Assembly (NCBI GenBank): GCA_017434025.1
Contig: JAFRGC010000064.1
Location: 1-42,220 of the forward strand
DNA: 42,220 nt
Direction: 5' to 3'
Source: Mogibacterium sp.
GTDB taxonomy: Bacteria; Bacillota; Clostridia; Peptostreptococcales; Anaerovoracaceae
A program made the translations under genes and the position numbers. Of the stretch, positions 15,831 through 24,276 are shown piece after piece (within the stretch, counting starts at the first letter, position 1; each line of letters starts with the position of its first letter). The notes under the pieces were generated by a model. That model was not told where the DNA came from, searched no databases, and saw only the letters and a program-made list of their open reading frames with translations.

Positions 15831-17510
15831 CTACAGCCTGCTGTCAGCGCTTGCAAGACCGCCAAGCAGCTTCTCGCGTACTACGCGAACATCAGTCTCG
15901 CGTACTTTCTGACGCAGAGGCAGTACTGAACGCGGTGATACTGACAGCTCATCCAGTCCCATTGACAGGAACAGCTCTGTCAGCTCAAGATCAGCACCGA
16001 GCTCTCCGCAGATACCGCACCAGATGCCTTCTTTGTGAGCGTTGTCACATGCCATTTTGATCAGGCGAAGCACTGCAGGATGATGCGCGTCAAAGAATCT
16101 TCCCAGATTGTTGTTCTGTCTGTCGCATGCCAGCGTGTACTGAGTAAGGTCATTGGTACCGATCGAGAAGAAGTCAACTTCTTTGGCGAGGCGGTCACTG
16201 ATGATCGCCGCTGCAGGTGTTTCGATCATGATACCGACATCTACTTCGTCAGAATACGGAATACCTTCTGCTCTGAGTTCTGCCTTGACCTGTTCGCACA
16301 TCTTCTTGGCCTCTCTGACCTCCCATACAGAAGCAACCATAGGGAACATGATTGAGAGATGACCGTATGCAGATGCTCTGTACAGAGCACGGATCTGCGT
16401 GTGGAACATTTCCGGACGGTTGAGGCAGATACGCAGCGCGCGGTTGCCGAGTGCCGGGTTCTCTTCCTTAGGCAGCTCGAAATATTCGATCATCTTGTCT
16501 GCGCCGATATCGCATGTACGAATGACAACTTCCTTGCCTCCCATGTCAGACAGGACTTTCTTGTATGCTTCGAACTGATACTCTTCTGTCGGATAATCAT
16601 CGCAGTTGAGATAGAGGAATTCGCTGCGGAACAGACCGATACCGCCTCCGTCGTTCTCCAGAACAGCATGGACATCTTCAGGATTACCGATATTGCAGTA
16701 AACTCTGATATCCTGTCCGTCCTTCGATACGTTAGCCTGACCTTTGAGCTGATTGAGGAGTTCCTGTCTCTTGAGGAGTTCTTCACGCTTCTTCATGAGA
16801 CGCGCACGGGTCTCCTCGTCCGCCTCTATTACTACAGCACCGGTACCGCCGTCGACGATAACTTCTCTGCCTGCATACTCTTCCCTGAGCTGATCACCTA
16901 CTCCGATAATAGCCGGAATGCCGATCGTGCGGGCGAGGATCGCAGTGTGGCTGGAGCCGGATCCGCCGGATGTAACAAAGCCGAGGATCTTGGATTTGTC
17001 CAGCTGTATTGTCTCACTTGGCGCGAGATCGTCAGAAGCGAGTACGACAGGAACGTCAGAATCGATACCGCCCTGTACCACGCCTGACAGGATGCCGACG
17101 ATACGTCCGGAGATGTCTTTGACATCGGCAGCTCTTGCCTTGAAATAGTCATCATCCATTGCAGCGAATGCTTCCGCCTGGATCTCTCCGGCATCAGTAA
17201 CAGCAGCCTCAGCATTCATGCCGCCCTCTTTGATGAAGCCTTCGATCGCTTCCTCATAGTCCATGTCTTCGCACATCATCTGATGAGTCTCGAAGAGCAT
17301 TGCTGCTTCGTCGCCGGCTTCTTCGCGGGCTTTTTCTGCCAGAACTCCGAGCTGCTCGATCGCCTTAGCCTGTGCATCCTTGAAGCGCTGCCATTCGCCA
17401 TCGCGGTCTTCTACTTCATAGCGGCTCAGTGCAGCAGACGCTCTCTGATAGAAATACAGAGGACCTGCAGCCACGCCTGTGGAAACGCCTTTTCCCTGAA
17501 TCGTGATCAT
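15831..17510 (-). CDS. ptsI: PTS enzyme I (phosphoenolpyruvate-protein phosphotransferase)
   Basis: Takes phosphate from PEP and passes it to HPr. The phospho-accepting His188 lies in GGSGSSHTAILART (182-195); the C-terminal PEP-binding barrel has FFSIGTNDLTQYTLACDRQN and the active-site Cys in GICGELGAD. At 559 aa it is a slightly short but complete enzyme I. AAAGGAG precedes the ATG at good spacing. It is the last gene of an EIIBCA-HPr-EI operon, so general PTS enzymes are expressed together with one sugar permease here. Confidence 0.97.
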   Translation of the reverse strand: MITIQGKGVSTGVAAGPLYFYQRASAALSRYEVEDRDGEWQRFKDAQAKAIEQLGVLAEKAREEAGDEAAMLFETHQMMCEDMDYEEAIEGFIKEGGMNAEAAVTDAGEIQAEAFAAMDDDYFKARAADVKDISGRIVGILSGVVQGGIDSDVPVVLASDDLAPSETIQLDKSKILGFVTSGGSGSSHTAILARTIGIPAIIGVGDQLREEYAGREVIVDGGTGAVVIEADEETRARLMKKREELLKRQELLNQLKGQANVSKDGQDIRVYCNIGNPEDVHAVLENDGGGIGLFRSEFLYLNCDDYPTEEYQFEAYKKVLSDMGGKEVVIRTCDIGADKMIEYFELPKEENPALGNRALRICLNRPEMFHTQIRALYRASAYGHLSIMFPMVASVWEVREAKKMCEQVKAELRAEGIPYSDEVDVGIMIETPAAAIISDRLAKEVDFFSIGTNDLTQYTLACDRQNNNLGRFFDAHHPAVLRLIKMACDNAHKEGIWCGICGELGADLELTELFLSMGLDELSVSPRSVLPLRQKVRETDVRVVREKLLGGLASADSRL

Positions 17511-17542
17511 TTAAGATTTCTCCTTTTCATCTTGGATACAAA

Positions 17543-17570
17543 GATACGGCCGCCCGAAGGCCGCCGTATC
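17543..17570 (-). other. Intercistronic hairpin between ptsH and ptsI
   Basis: On the minus strand an 8-bp stem (GATACGGC with GCCGTATC) plus three further pairs after a mismatch closes on a TTCG tetraloop. Only TTTG follows, so it is more likely an mRNA-stabilising or partial termination element that raises HPr over enzyme I. Confidence 0.55.
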
Positions 17571-17584
17571 CGGGTGCATACTAA

Positions 17585-17845
17585 TTAAAGATTTGCCTTG
17601 AAGAAAGCTTCGATTGCAGCTGCTACTGCCTCTTCATCGCCGCCCTCAACTTCGACTTTTACAGTATCGCCCTGCTTGATACCCATCTGCATAAGAGCCA
17701 TGAGCTTGAGCGCATTGACCGTCTTCTCACCCTTGGTGATTGTTACTGTTGAGCCTGCAAAGCCTTTGATCTCCTTGACAAGCAGACCAGCCGGACGTGC
17801 GTGGATTCCTACAGGATCAGTGATTGTGTACTCGAATGATTTCAT
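17585..17845 (-). CDS. ptsH: Phosphocarrier protein HPr, lacking the regulatory serine
   Basis: 86-aa HPr. The catalytic His15 is in GIHARPAG, so phosphotransfer between enzyme I and EII is expected. Aligned with Bacillus HPr through KTVN, the segment LKSIMGVM that carries Ser46 is replaced by ALKLMALM, putting Lys47 where Ser46 should be. HPr kinase/phosphorylase needs that serine, so the HPr(Ser-P)/CcpA route of catabolite repression should not run through this protein. AGGAGG precedes the start, and the gene lies 22 bp after EIIBCA. A second HPr elsewhere in the genome could supply the regulatory role. Confidence 0.95.
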   Translation of the reverse strand: MKSFEYTITDPVGIHARPAGLLVKEIKGFAGSTVTITKGEKTVNALKLMALMQMGIKQGDTVKVEVEGGDEEAVAAAIEAFFKANL

Positions 17846-17867
17846 GATTGTTCCTCCTATAAATGAC

Positions 17868-19709
17868 TTATTTCAGTCCACACTCGACGCCTTCCAGATC
17901 GTCTGAGTTGGTGAGCAGCATGACGACTGTGTCGTTATAACCGGCTGCCTTGATCGCATCACGGTCGAACGCGATCAGCTTCTGACCGGCTTTGACTTCC
18001 TGTCCGTCTTCAACAAAGGCAGTGAAGCCTTCGCCATTCATGTTAACGGTATTGACACCGATGTGGATCAGTACTTCCATACCGTTCTTCTCAAGTGTTA
18101 CTGCGTGCTTGGTATCGAACACCGATGTTACGGTTCCGTCGAACGGAGCATATACGATACCTTCTTCCGGTACGACTCCAACACCATCACCAAGGATTCC
18201 CATAGCGAATGTGTCATCAGGGATATCCTCACGTGCAATGACTGTACCCTTGGTAGGCTGAAGCATCTCGCCTGCAGCGCAGCGTACGACTGAAGGCATT
18301 GGTTCAGCAGTCTCTTCAGGGATCTCCTCGACTGGAGCAGCCTTAGGAACATCTTCTTTCCAGATCACCCATGTCAGTGCGAATGCGACACCGGCTGCGA
18401 TCAGGAGTTCGACCAGATACAGTGGAACATTGTTTACTGCCGGAATCGCAGGAATACCTGTTACTCCATATACAGGTGCGCCGAGTTTGAACAGCGCGCC
18501 GAACAGAGCACCGACAGCTCCGCCTGCCATACCGCAGAGGAACGGCTTCATGAATCTGAAGTTGATACCGAAGATAGCCGGTTCTGTGATACCGAGTGAT
18601 GCGGAAAGTGCTGACGGCAGAGCAACTGACTTTGTCTTCTGATTGTGGACTTTGAGGGCTACAGCCAAGCATGCTCCGAACTGAGCGAAGTTCGCTGCTG
18701 AAGCGATCGGCATCCATGTGTTCAGACCAGTCTGAGCGATCATGCCGGCCTCGATGACGTTGTACATGTGGTGCAGGCCCATAACTACTGTCCATGGGTA
18801 GATAGCGCCCATTACGAGTGAACCGAAGAGTGAGCTTGCCAGCCACTTAGCTCCTGCCAGTACCCAGTTCTCGAGGATCGAGAAGGTCGGTCCAATGATA
18901 GTGAATGTTACGAAAGCTGTGATGAGTACTGTGCAGAGAGGTGTAACGAACAGGTCGATCATCTCCGGGACTTTCTTATGCAGCCATTTCTCCACCGTCG
19001 ACATCAGCAATACGGCCAGGATGACCGGGATAACGTGTCCCTGATAACCTACTTGCTGGACATTGAAGAAGAACAGATGCCAGGTCGGGATCTCTCCTGC
19101 TGCATAATTTCCTACGGTCCATGCGTTGATCAGTGCCGGATGAACCATCATCAGACCGATAACAGCGCCGAGGAAAATGTTGCCGCCGAATACTCTTGCT
19201 GCAGATACCGCTACCAGAACAGGCAGCAGAGCGAAAGCTGTGTTGGCTACGAGGTCGAGGAACGAATACCAGTCGGACTCGCCGAATGCTGCCCAGAACT
19301 TAGGGATCGCCTCTACAAGACCCATCATCAGACCTGATGCTACGATAGCAGGCAGGATCGGAACGAATACGTCTCCAGGGGTCTTAAGGATCTTCTTCCA
19401 GAGCGGCATACGGGATGCTGCGGCGGCCTTAACATCAGCCTTAGTAGCTGCAGAGAGCCCAGTGACAGCCAGGAATTCGTCATATACCTTATTGACGGTA
19501 CCTGTACCAATGATGAGCTGGAGCTGTCCGTTAGAATCGAACAGGCCCTTGACGCCTTCAACGTCTTCCAGTGCTTTAGTGTCAATCTTGCTGTTGTCTG
19601 CGATTACAAGACGGAGTCTTGTCGCACAATGTGCTGCACTGATGATGTTCTCTTTCCCGCCGAGATGGGAGTAGATCTCTTCAGCGCACTTACGATAATC
19701 TAGTGCCAT
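17868..19709 (-). CDS. PTS EIIBCA permease, glucose superfamily (beta-glucoside/sucrose/trehalose type)
   Basis: 613-aa membrane permease that imports and phosphorylates a sugar. Order B-C-A: EIIB with phospho-Cys28 in AAHCATRLR (26-34); EIIC membrane domain (about 105-455) with SLGITEPAIFGI, closest to sucrose/trehalose permeases; EIIA with phospho-His near 549 in LIHIGVNTV. The start at 19709 follows GGAGG by eight bases; a longer reading lacks a site. An alpha-glucosidase gene is 15 kb away, so no hydrolase next door settles the sugar. A palindrome and promoter lie upstream, so the operon is probably controlled by a repressor encoded elsewhere. Confidence 0.93.
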   Translation of the reverse strand: MALDYRKCAEEIYSHLGGKENIISAAHCATRLRLVIADNSKIDTKALEDVEGVKGLFDSNGQLQLIIGTGTVNKVYDEFLAVTGLSAATKADVKAAAASRMPLWKKILKTPGDVFVPILPAIVASGLMMGLVEAIPKFWAAFGESDWYSFLDLVANTAFALLPVLVAVSAARVFGGNIFLGAVIGLMMVHPALINAWTVGNYAAGEIPTWHLFFFNVQQVGYQGHVIPVILAVLLMSTVEKWLHKKVPEMIDLFVTPLCTVLITAFVTFTIIGPTFSILENWVLAGAKWLASSLFGSLVMGAIYPWTVVMGLHHMYNVIEAGMIAQTGLNTWMPIASAANFAQFGACLAVALKVHNQKTKSVALPSALSASLGITEPAIFGINFRFMKPFLCGMAGGAVGALFGALFKLGAPVYGVTGIPAIPAVNNVPLYLVELLIAAGVAFALTWVIWKEDVPKAAPVEEIPEETAEPMPSVVRCAAGEMLQPTKGTVIAREDIPDDTFAMGILGDGVGVVPEEGIVYAPFDGTVTSVFDTKHAVTLEKNGMEVLIHIGVNTVNMNGEGFTAFVEDGQEVKAGQKLIAFDRDAIKAAGYNDTVVMLLTNSDDLEGVECGLK

Positions 19710-19734
19710 ATAAGCATCCTCCATATATTTCCCT

Positions 19735-19758
19735 GCAGTTATCCAAATTGATAACCGC
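19735..19758. promoter_or_regulatory. 24-bp palindrome in the PTS operon leader (candidate operator)
   Basis: Near-perfect 24-bp palindrome with arms GTTATC (19738-19743) and GATAAC (19750-19755) plus outer GC pairs; two base pairs do not match. It begins about three bases after the predicted transcription start and ends 25 bp before the EIIBCA start codon, a position suited to a repressor. Confidence 0.6.
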
Positions 19759-19767
19759 ATTCAGTTA

Positions 19768-19796
19768 ATTATACATAAAAAAAAGGGTTCTCACAA
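19768..19796 (-). promoter_or_regulatory. Promoter of the EIIBCA-HPr-EI operon
   Basis: Minus strand: perfect -10 TATAAT (19768-19773), 17 bp spacer, -35 TTGTGA (19791-19796, four of six). The -35 lies inside the terminator stem of the preceding HAD gene, a compact arrangement. Confidence 0.6.
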
Positions 19797-19805
19797 TGAA
19801 AACCC
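19777..19805 (-). terminator. Terminator of the cupin-HAD operon
   Basis: 8-bp stem (19785-19792 with 19798-19805) with one U-G pair and a 5-nt loop, then eight T on the minus strand, 28 bp after the HAD stop codon. Confidence 0.8.
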
Positions 19806-19833
19806 CTAGTGTTTTATTATCCACGCAAAATGG

Positions 19834-20658
19834 TTAAATAAGTCCCAGCTTGCGGAACGCCCACATCATCCCGTCATCTGTCACAGCCGGGCAGACGAGG
19901 TCGCTCATTGCCTTGAGGGTCGGACTTCCGTTATCCATGCAGACGCTGTATCCTACCGTCTCGATCATCTCAAGATCATTCATGCTGTCTCCGAACCCTA
20001 TTGTGTCCTCCAGCCCCATTCCGAAGGTTTCGGCAACAAGGCGGACGCCCGTACCCTTATCGAATTTCTTGTTGATCAGTTCACCGTTGATACAGTTCGC
20101 TCCGGCAAGATCCTGCACGAGGAAGGTAAATTCCTCTCCCAGCTCCTTCTCAGCAGGTGCCAGCTGCTCTGCGCCGGAACACATGAATACGACCTTATAG
20201 ATCGGTCTGCCGTCATACTCCGCCATCGGACGTATGCCGAGATCTTTCTCCAGCGCTTCGCGCCAACGCAGCAGCTCACTGTTGCCGCCGGAGCTCTTCT
20301 GGAGGAACTCTCCCATTCCCTCATCGCAATAGCTTGCATCTCTGGCTTCAATGGTGCGCAGTACACCACCTTCAGCCAGTAATCTGAGCGCACGATCCTT
20401 CTGGCTCTCTGTCATCGGGCAGTCATACAGGATGTCATCTCCCGCAAAGACAAATCCGCCGCCGCTTGCGACCGCTCCGTCAAAGCCAAATTTGAGCAGA
20501 GGTTTGAGCATGTCGTAATTCCTGCCGGAACACAGGAAAACCTTGTGACCGCGAGCCTGTGCAGCACGGATCGCTTCGAGAGCACTCTCAGGCGGTTCGT
20601 TGCTGCCCGGTGAAGTCAGTGTGCCGTCTATATCAAGGAAAATAAGTTTCTTGTTCAT
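19834..20658 (-). CDS. Cof-type HAD-IIB family hydrolase
   Basis: 274-aa cytoplasmic phosphatase of the haloacid dehalogenase superfamily. Motif I DIDGT (9-13) contains both catalytic aspartates, motif II is LCSGR, and motifs III/IV are the lysine region and GFGDSMNDLEM; the C2B cap lies between. Relatives dephosphorylate sugar phosphates or flavin intermediates with low selectivity. It starts nine bases after the cupin gene and is closed by a terminator, so the two form a small operon next to, but not part of, the PTS operon. Confidence 0.9.
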   Translation of the reverse strand: MNKKLIFLDIDGTLTSPGSNEPPESALEAIRAAQARGHKVFLCSGRNYDMLKPLLKFGFDGAVASGGGFVFAGDDILYDCPMTESQKDRALRLLAEGGVLRTIEARDASYCDEGMGEFLQKSSGGNSELLRWREALEKDLGIRPMAEYDGRPIYKVVFMCSGAEQLAPAEKELGEEFTFLVQDLAGANCINGELINKKFDKGTGVRLVAETFGMGLEDTIGFGDSMNDLEMIETVGYSVCMDNGSPTLKAMSDLVCPAVTDDGMMWAFRKLGLI

Positions 20659-20667
20659 CTTGTACCC

Positions 20668-21009
20668 TCACGCATTATAGATAAGTGCCATGAACTCCAG
20701 GTCTTCTGTCCCGTTGTTGGCTATCGAGTGGCCGGTGCCCGGTTCGATGACGCAGCAATCACCCTTGTGCACCAGGTGGACACTTCCGTCACTGTCGGTG
20801 AAAGTCCCCTCGCCCGCCAGTATGTAGTACGGCTCTGTCTCGCCTGTATGGACATGCCAACCGATCGACGTTCCCGGCGGCAGTACAAAGCGTGAATAAA
20901 GTCTTCCGTGTCCCATGAATTCTTCTTTGTCGATCACATGATAGCACATGACGGTGCCAACGCCGCCCTGGACCTCATGACGTTCCTGTGCAACTTCTTT
21001 TCTTACCAT
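20668..21009 (-). CDS. Single-domain cupin protein
   Basis: 113-aa beta-barrel protein. Cupin motif 1 is seen as GWHVHTGETEPYYILAGEG and motif 2 as PGTGHSIAN, giving a His/His/Glu/His metal site. Function is not defined: small cupins act as isomerases, dioxygenases or ligand-binding domains. The start is uncertain: ATG at 21009 is preferred, but GTG at 21018 is only three bases from an AAGGAG. A TATAAT -10 and an inverted repeat lie upstream. Confidence 0.82.
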   Translation of the reverse strand: MVRKEVAQERHEVQGGVGTVMCYHVIDKEEFMGHGRLYSRFVLPPGTSIGWHVHTGETEPYYILAGEGTFTDSDGSVHLVHKGDCCVIEPGTGHSIANNGTEDLEFMALIYNA

Positions 21010-21035
21010 ATTACTCACCTGCTCCTTTCTGTATC

Positions 21036-21077
21036 ATTATACACCGACCGATCTGCCGATGTGATGTCTGATCACAT
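21036..21077 (-). promoter_or_regulatory. Cupin operon promoter with inverted-repeat operator
   Basis: On the minus strand a TATAAT preceded by TG (21036-21041) and, covering the -35 region, a perfect 7-bp inverted repeat ATGTGAT/ATCACAT with 5-bp gap (21059-21077). The half-sites resemble Crp/Fnr-family sites but the TGTGA-TCACA gap is 7 rather than 6. Confidence 0.5.
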
Positions 21078-21110
21078 GATAACTTGCTCGTTCCGGCGTT
21101 CCATCTTTCA

Positions 21111-22160
21111 TTATACAAAGAAGAACGCTGCACCAATCATAATGTATACGGTCACCAGCTGCAGTCCTTCCAGCCAGTTCGACTCTCCGTCAGCCGCGAC
21201 ACGGTTCGCGATGAGGACCGCTCCGGTCACTGAAACCAGTTCAAACGGTGTGAACACGATGCTCATCGGCGTGAAGAACAAGCTGAGCAGAGTCAGTACC
21301 GGAACTACAAACAGGATGATCTGCAGGCTGGAACCAAGCGCGATCTCGATCGCCGCATTCATCTTGTTCCTGACCGCCATTATGACAGCGGATGAGTGTT
21401 CTGCGGCATTGCCGATGATCGGCACCAGGATGATACCGACAAAAGTCTTACTAAGCCCCGCACTTTCTGCCATTGGCTCGACTGTTCCAACGAAGATCTC
21501 CGACAGAACCGCTATGCATATGGTAGAAGCGATCAGCAGACCGATCGCGCGCGGCAGACTCGCAGGTTTTCCCTCTCCTTCATCAGATGGGACGGTCTCC
21601 TCGTAAAGCGAACGATGCGTCACGAAGGAGAACACGAACTGCATGATATATACCAGGAGCATCAGCAAAGCGATGATGATGCTGAGTCCTTCGTACTGCG
21701 TATTAAGGCTTTCCTCAGGAAGAGTGTGAGTGAAGATCGCCGGGATCGACAGACCGAGAACCGCCAGCAGAAGCATGCTGGATGTGATATTGATTGAATT
21801 TTTGTTGAAAGACTGGGTTTTGTATTTCACACCTCCGCACAGCATCGACAGGCCGAGGACCAACAGGATATTGCCGATCACGGAACCGGCAAGGGATGCT
21901 TTGACAACATCAAACAGGCCTTCCTTCATAGCGACGAACGCGATGATCAGTTCTGTCGCGTTCCCGAATGTCGCATTCAGGAGTCCCCCTATCTTCTGGC
22001 CGGCGAAACCGGCGATATCGTCAGTGCTCTGGCCCATCACCCCTGCCAGAGGGATGATCGCAAGAGAACTGCACGCAAACAGCAGCGGATCGGAGAAGCC
22101 CATGATCTTCCCTATGATCGTGACCGGTATAAATACCAGCAGAATGTAGAGATATTTCAC
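21111..22160 (-). CDS. Calcium/proton (cation) antiporter, CaCA superfamily, CAX type
   Basis: 349-aa membrane protein with about 11 hydrophobic spans in two halves. The two alpha-repeat ion-binding motifs are clear: GNATELIIAFVAMKEGL in the first half and GNAAEHSSAVIMAVRNK in the second, each with the acidic residue that binds Ca2+. It exports cations in exchange for protons. It begins 20 bp after the PHP gene and is the last gene of the operon that also carries NhaC. Confidence 0.92.
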   Translation of the reverse strand: MKYLYILLVFIPVTIIGKIMGFSDPLLFACSSLAIIPLAGVMGQSTDDIAGFAGQKIGGLLNATFGNATELIIAFVAMKEGLFDVVKASLAGSVIGNILLVLGLSMLCGGVKYKTQSFNKNSINITSSMLLLAVLGLSIPAIFTHTLPEESLNTQYEGLSIIIALLMLLVYIMQFVFSFVTHRSLYEETVPSDEGEGKPASLPRAIGLLIASTICIAVLSEIFVGTVEPMAESAGLSKTFVGIILVPIIGNAAEHSSAVIMAVRNKMNAAIEIALGSSLQIILFVVPVLTLLSLFFTPMSIVFTPFELVSVTGAVLIANRVAADGESNWLEGLQLVTVYIMIGAAFFFV

Positions 22161-22179
22161 TTGTCAGCCACCTCCGTTC

Positions 22180-22911
22180 TTATACTAATGTGACGTTCCC
22201 GTCCTCATCCATGAGGAACAGTTTCAATGACCCGTCCCTTACCATGGTGATGTAATCCGCTACGCTGTTGATCTCAGTCTCACTGCACACGCCGGCTATC
22301 TCAAGTCTGAGACCCTTCTCCCGCAGCCTTGCGAATACTTTGGCTCCATAGTGGTTGTCAGAGCCGGCAGTTCTGAGCAAGCCGTACTTCTCTGCATATA
22401 TCTCTGCCATCTCACTTGACTCCCACGCCTGATAGGAGTTGATGACTTCCACGCCGTGAACAGATCTCGGGAACAGGCGGATATGGTCGATGTAATGCGC
22501 TTCCCTGTAAGGATGGGCCTGAATCACAAGTGCCCCGGCTTCCATCAGGTAAGGCAGCTCATCTGTCTTCTTCATGTCCAGGATCTCCGGATGGGCTTTA
22601 TACCAATCCTTGTCCAGTCCGTAGATCAGGAAGTCTGTTCCTTTACAGGACAGTTCCACTCCCGGGAAAACCTTGATCCCGAGCTCGGCGCCTATCCTGA
22701 CACCTTCTTCATAATCAGAGAAATAATAATCGATCTGCTCACAATATGGTAATGCCCTTGCTTCCGGGTTGATATTGCCGTCCAGGAAGTGATTGGTTAT
22801 AAAGATCCCGTCATAACCGAAGCGCTTATAGAACCTTACGGTTTCCTCCACGGACGCTCTTCCGCATTTGCTGACCGGTGATGTATGGCAGTGCGTTTCA
22901 TATCTGTACAT
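22180..22911 (-). CDS. PHP-domain metal-dependent phosphoesterase
   Basis: 243 aa. The PHP metal-site motifs are present: ETHCHTS (5-11), ITNHF, GVELSC, QAHPYRE and SDNHYG. Clostridial stand-alone PHP proteins hydrolyse small phosphoesters; the substrate is unknown. The start at 22911 is chosen because family members open with M-Y-x-Y-E-T-H-x-H-T and AGGAGG lies 11 bases upstream. An ATG at 22935 overlaps the NhaC stop (ATGA) and would add eight residues. It sits between two cation antiporter genes. Confidence 0.85.
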   Translation of the reverse strand: MYRYETHCHTSPVSKCGRASVEETVRFYKRFGYDGIFITNHFLDGNINPEARALPYCEQIDYYFSDYEEGVRIGAELGIKVFPGVELSCKGTDFLIYGLDKDWYKAHPEILDMKKTDELPYLMEAGALVIQAHPYREAHYIDHIRLFPRSVHGVEVINSYQAWESSEMAEIYAEKYGLLRTAGSDNHYGAKVFARLREKGLRLEIAGVCSETEINSVADYITMVRDGSLKLFLMDEDGNVTLV

Positions 22912-22931
22912 TGATCCTATGTCCTCCTGCG

Positions 22932-24248
22932 TCATACTCTGTCTTTGAACCAGATCCGTTTGGTAAACAGGTAACAGACCGGTATCAGAAACAGATAGAC
23001 GGCATATGGTATCGCTTCCGCGCCGACTCCCATGAATGTCAGCGGCACTTTGCAGCCAAGGCACCATGGTATGAACCCTGCCGCCACGATACTGGAATTC
23101 TCTATGTCTATGGCAAGCTCCTGCTTATTCCCGCCGGTTTTCCTGTATGGCTCCGACAGGATATCTCCGCACAGAAGTGTTGTGATCGTCTGATTGCAGA
23201 ACAGGATCGTTCCTGTGATCCCGAAGATCAGGCAGGTCGCGAATCTCCCCGTCTTCCTGCAGCTCTTCTCAAGTCCGGCATACACAGGCTCCATCATCCC
23301 TGTGCAGCTGAAAATACCTGAGTATGCACAGGATATAATGAGTATGATCACGACTTCCACCATGGAAATGACCCCGCCTCCGTTGAGGATCGCTCCGAGG
23401 CCGGCGTCTGCGGATCTGTATCCCATAATGCACGTTTTCAGTATATCAAGTATGGGCATCCCCTGCACACAATAGGCAATTACTGCTCCCGCAGCAGCGC
23501 TGACGAGGATCGAGGTCGTGACAGCCAGCCTGAAAAGAGGGAGTATCAGCATAAGGACTGCCGGTATGAAGGCGATCACAGAGAGCGAAAATGTATCCTC
23601 CAGTGATCCTATAATGCCGGCATCTATATCGCCGATAGGATTCCTCACAGAGAGGAACGCGTATATGCATAGCGTCAGCACGACAGGTATCACACATGTC
23701 TTCATCATGTATTTGACATTCGTCATGATGTCTGTCCGTGTTACACCCGCTACCAGATGAGCACTCGATGCCACCGGTGATCCTCTGTCCCCAAAATATA
23801 CTCCTGACAGTATCACGCCTGCTGTGATGACAGGATTAACTCCTCCGCTCCTTGCGAGCGCCATAAATATGACTCCAAGCGTTCCTGTTACTCCGAAGGA
23901 TGTGCCCAGCGCATAGCTCAGGATGCATGCCAGCAGGTATGTTACGACCAGGAACATAGACGGAGTGATGATGCGGATACCGTAGTAAATAAAGACAGGG
24001 ATCGTTCCGGAGATCCTCCATACCGCAGTGATGAGCCCGATAATAGTGATCACCTTGATCACTACAGCGGATTCTTTCACAGACTCCATCCCGCTCCTGA
24101 AGATCTCCTCAAGTGTAAATCCCCGCCGCATTCCGAGGATCACGAAGATCGCAAGGCCAACAAGCAGCGCCGGTATCATCGAGTATCCCAGCGCTATGCT
24201 TGCCACCATGCATGTTATGAATATGATGATCCCTATCGCAAAACCCAT
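22932..24248 (-). CDS. Na+/H+ antiporter, NhaC family
   Basis: 438-aa inner-membrane antiporter with 11-12 hydrophobic segments. NhaC landmarks are the GTSFGVTGTLGVIFM stretch and YFGDRGSPVASSAHLVAGVT, where the Asp is part of the ion path. It expels Na+ in exchange for protons, or exchanges small organic ions in MleN-like members. Gene order is FMN oxidoreductase, NhaC (28 bp gap), PHP, CaCA, all tightly spaced. Malate/lactate exchange is a possible alternative given the neighbouring hydroxy-acid oxidoreductase. Confidence 0.9.
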   Translation of the reverse strand: MGFAIGIIIFITCMVASIALGYSMIPALLVGLAIFVILGMRRGFTLEEIFRSGMESVKESAVVIKVITIIGLITAVWRISGTIPVFIYYGIRIITPSMFLVVTYLLACILSYALGTSFGVTGTLGVIFMALARSGGVNPVITAGVILSGVYFGDRGSPVASSAHLVAGVTRTDIMTNVKYMMKTCVIPVVLTLCIYAFLSVRNPIGDIDAGIIGSLEDTFSLSVIAFIPAVLMLILPLFRLAVTTSILVSAAAGAVIAYCVQGMPILDILKTCIMGYRSADAGLGAILNGGGVISMVEVVIILIISCAYSGIFSCTGMMEPVYAGLEKSCRKTGRFATCLIFGITGTILFCNQTITTLLCGDILSEPYRKTGGNKQELAIDIENSSIVAAGFIPWCLGCKVPLTFMGVGAEAIPYAVYLFLIPVCYLFTKRIWFKDRV

Positions 24249-24276
24249 CCTAAATCAGTTCTATGAAGCTTGTCTG

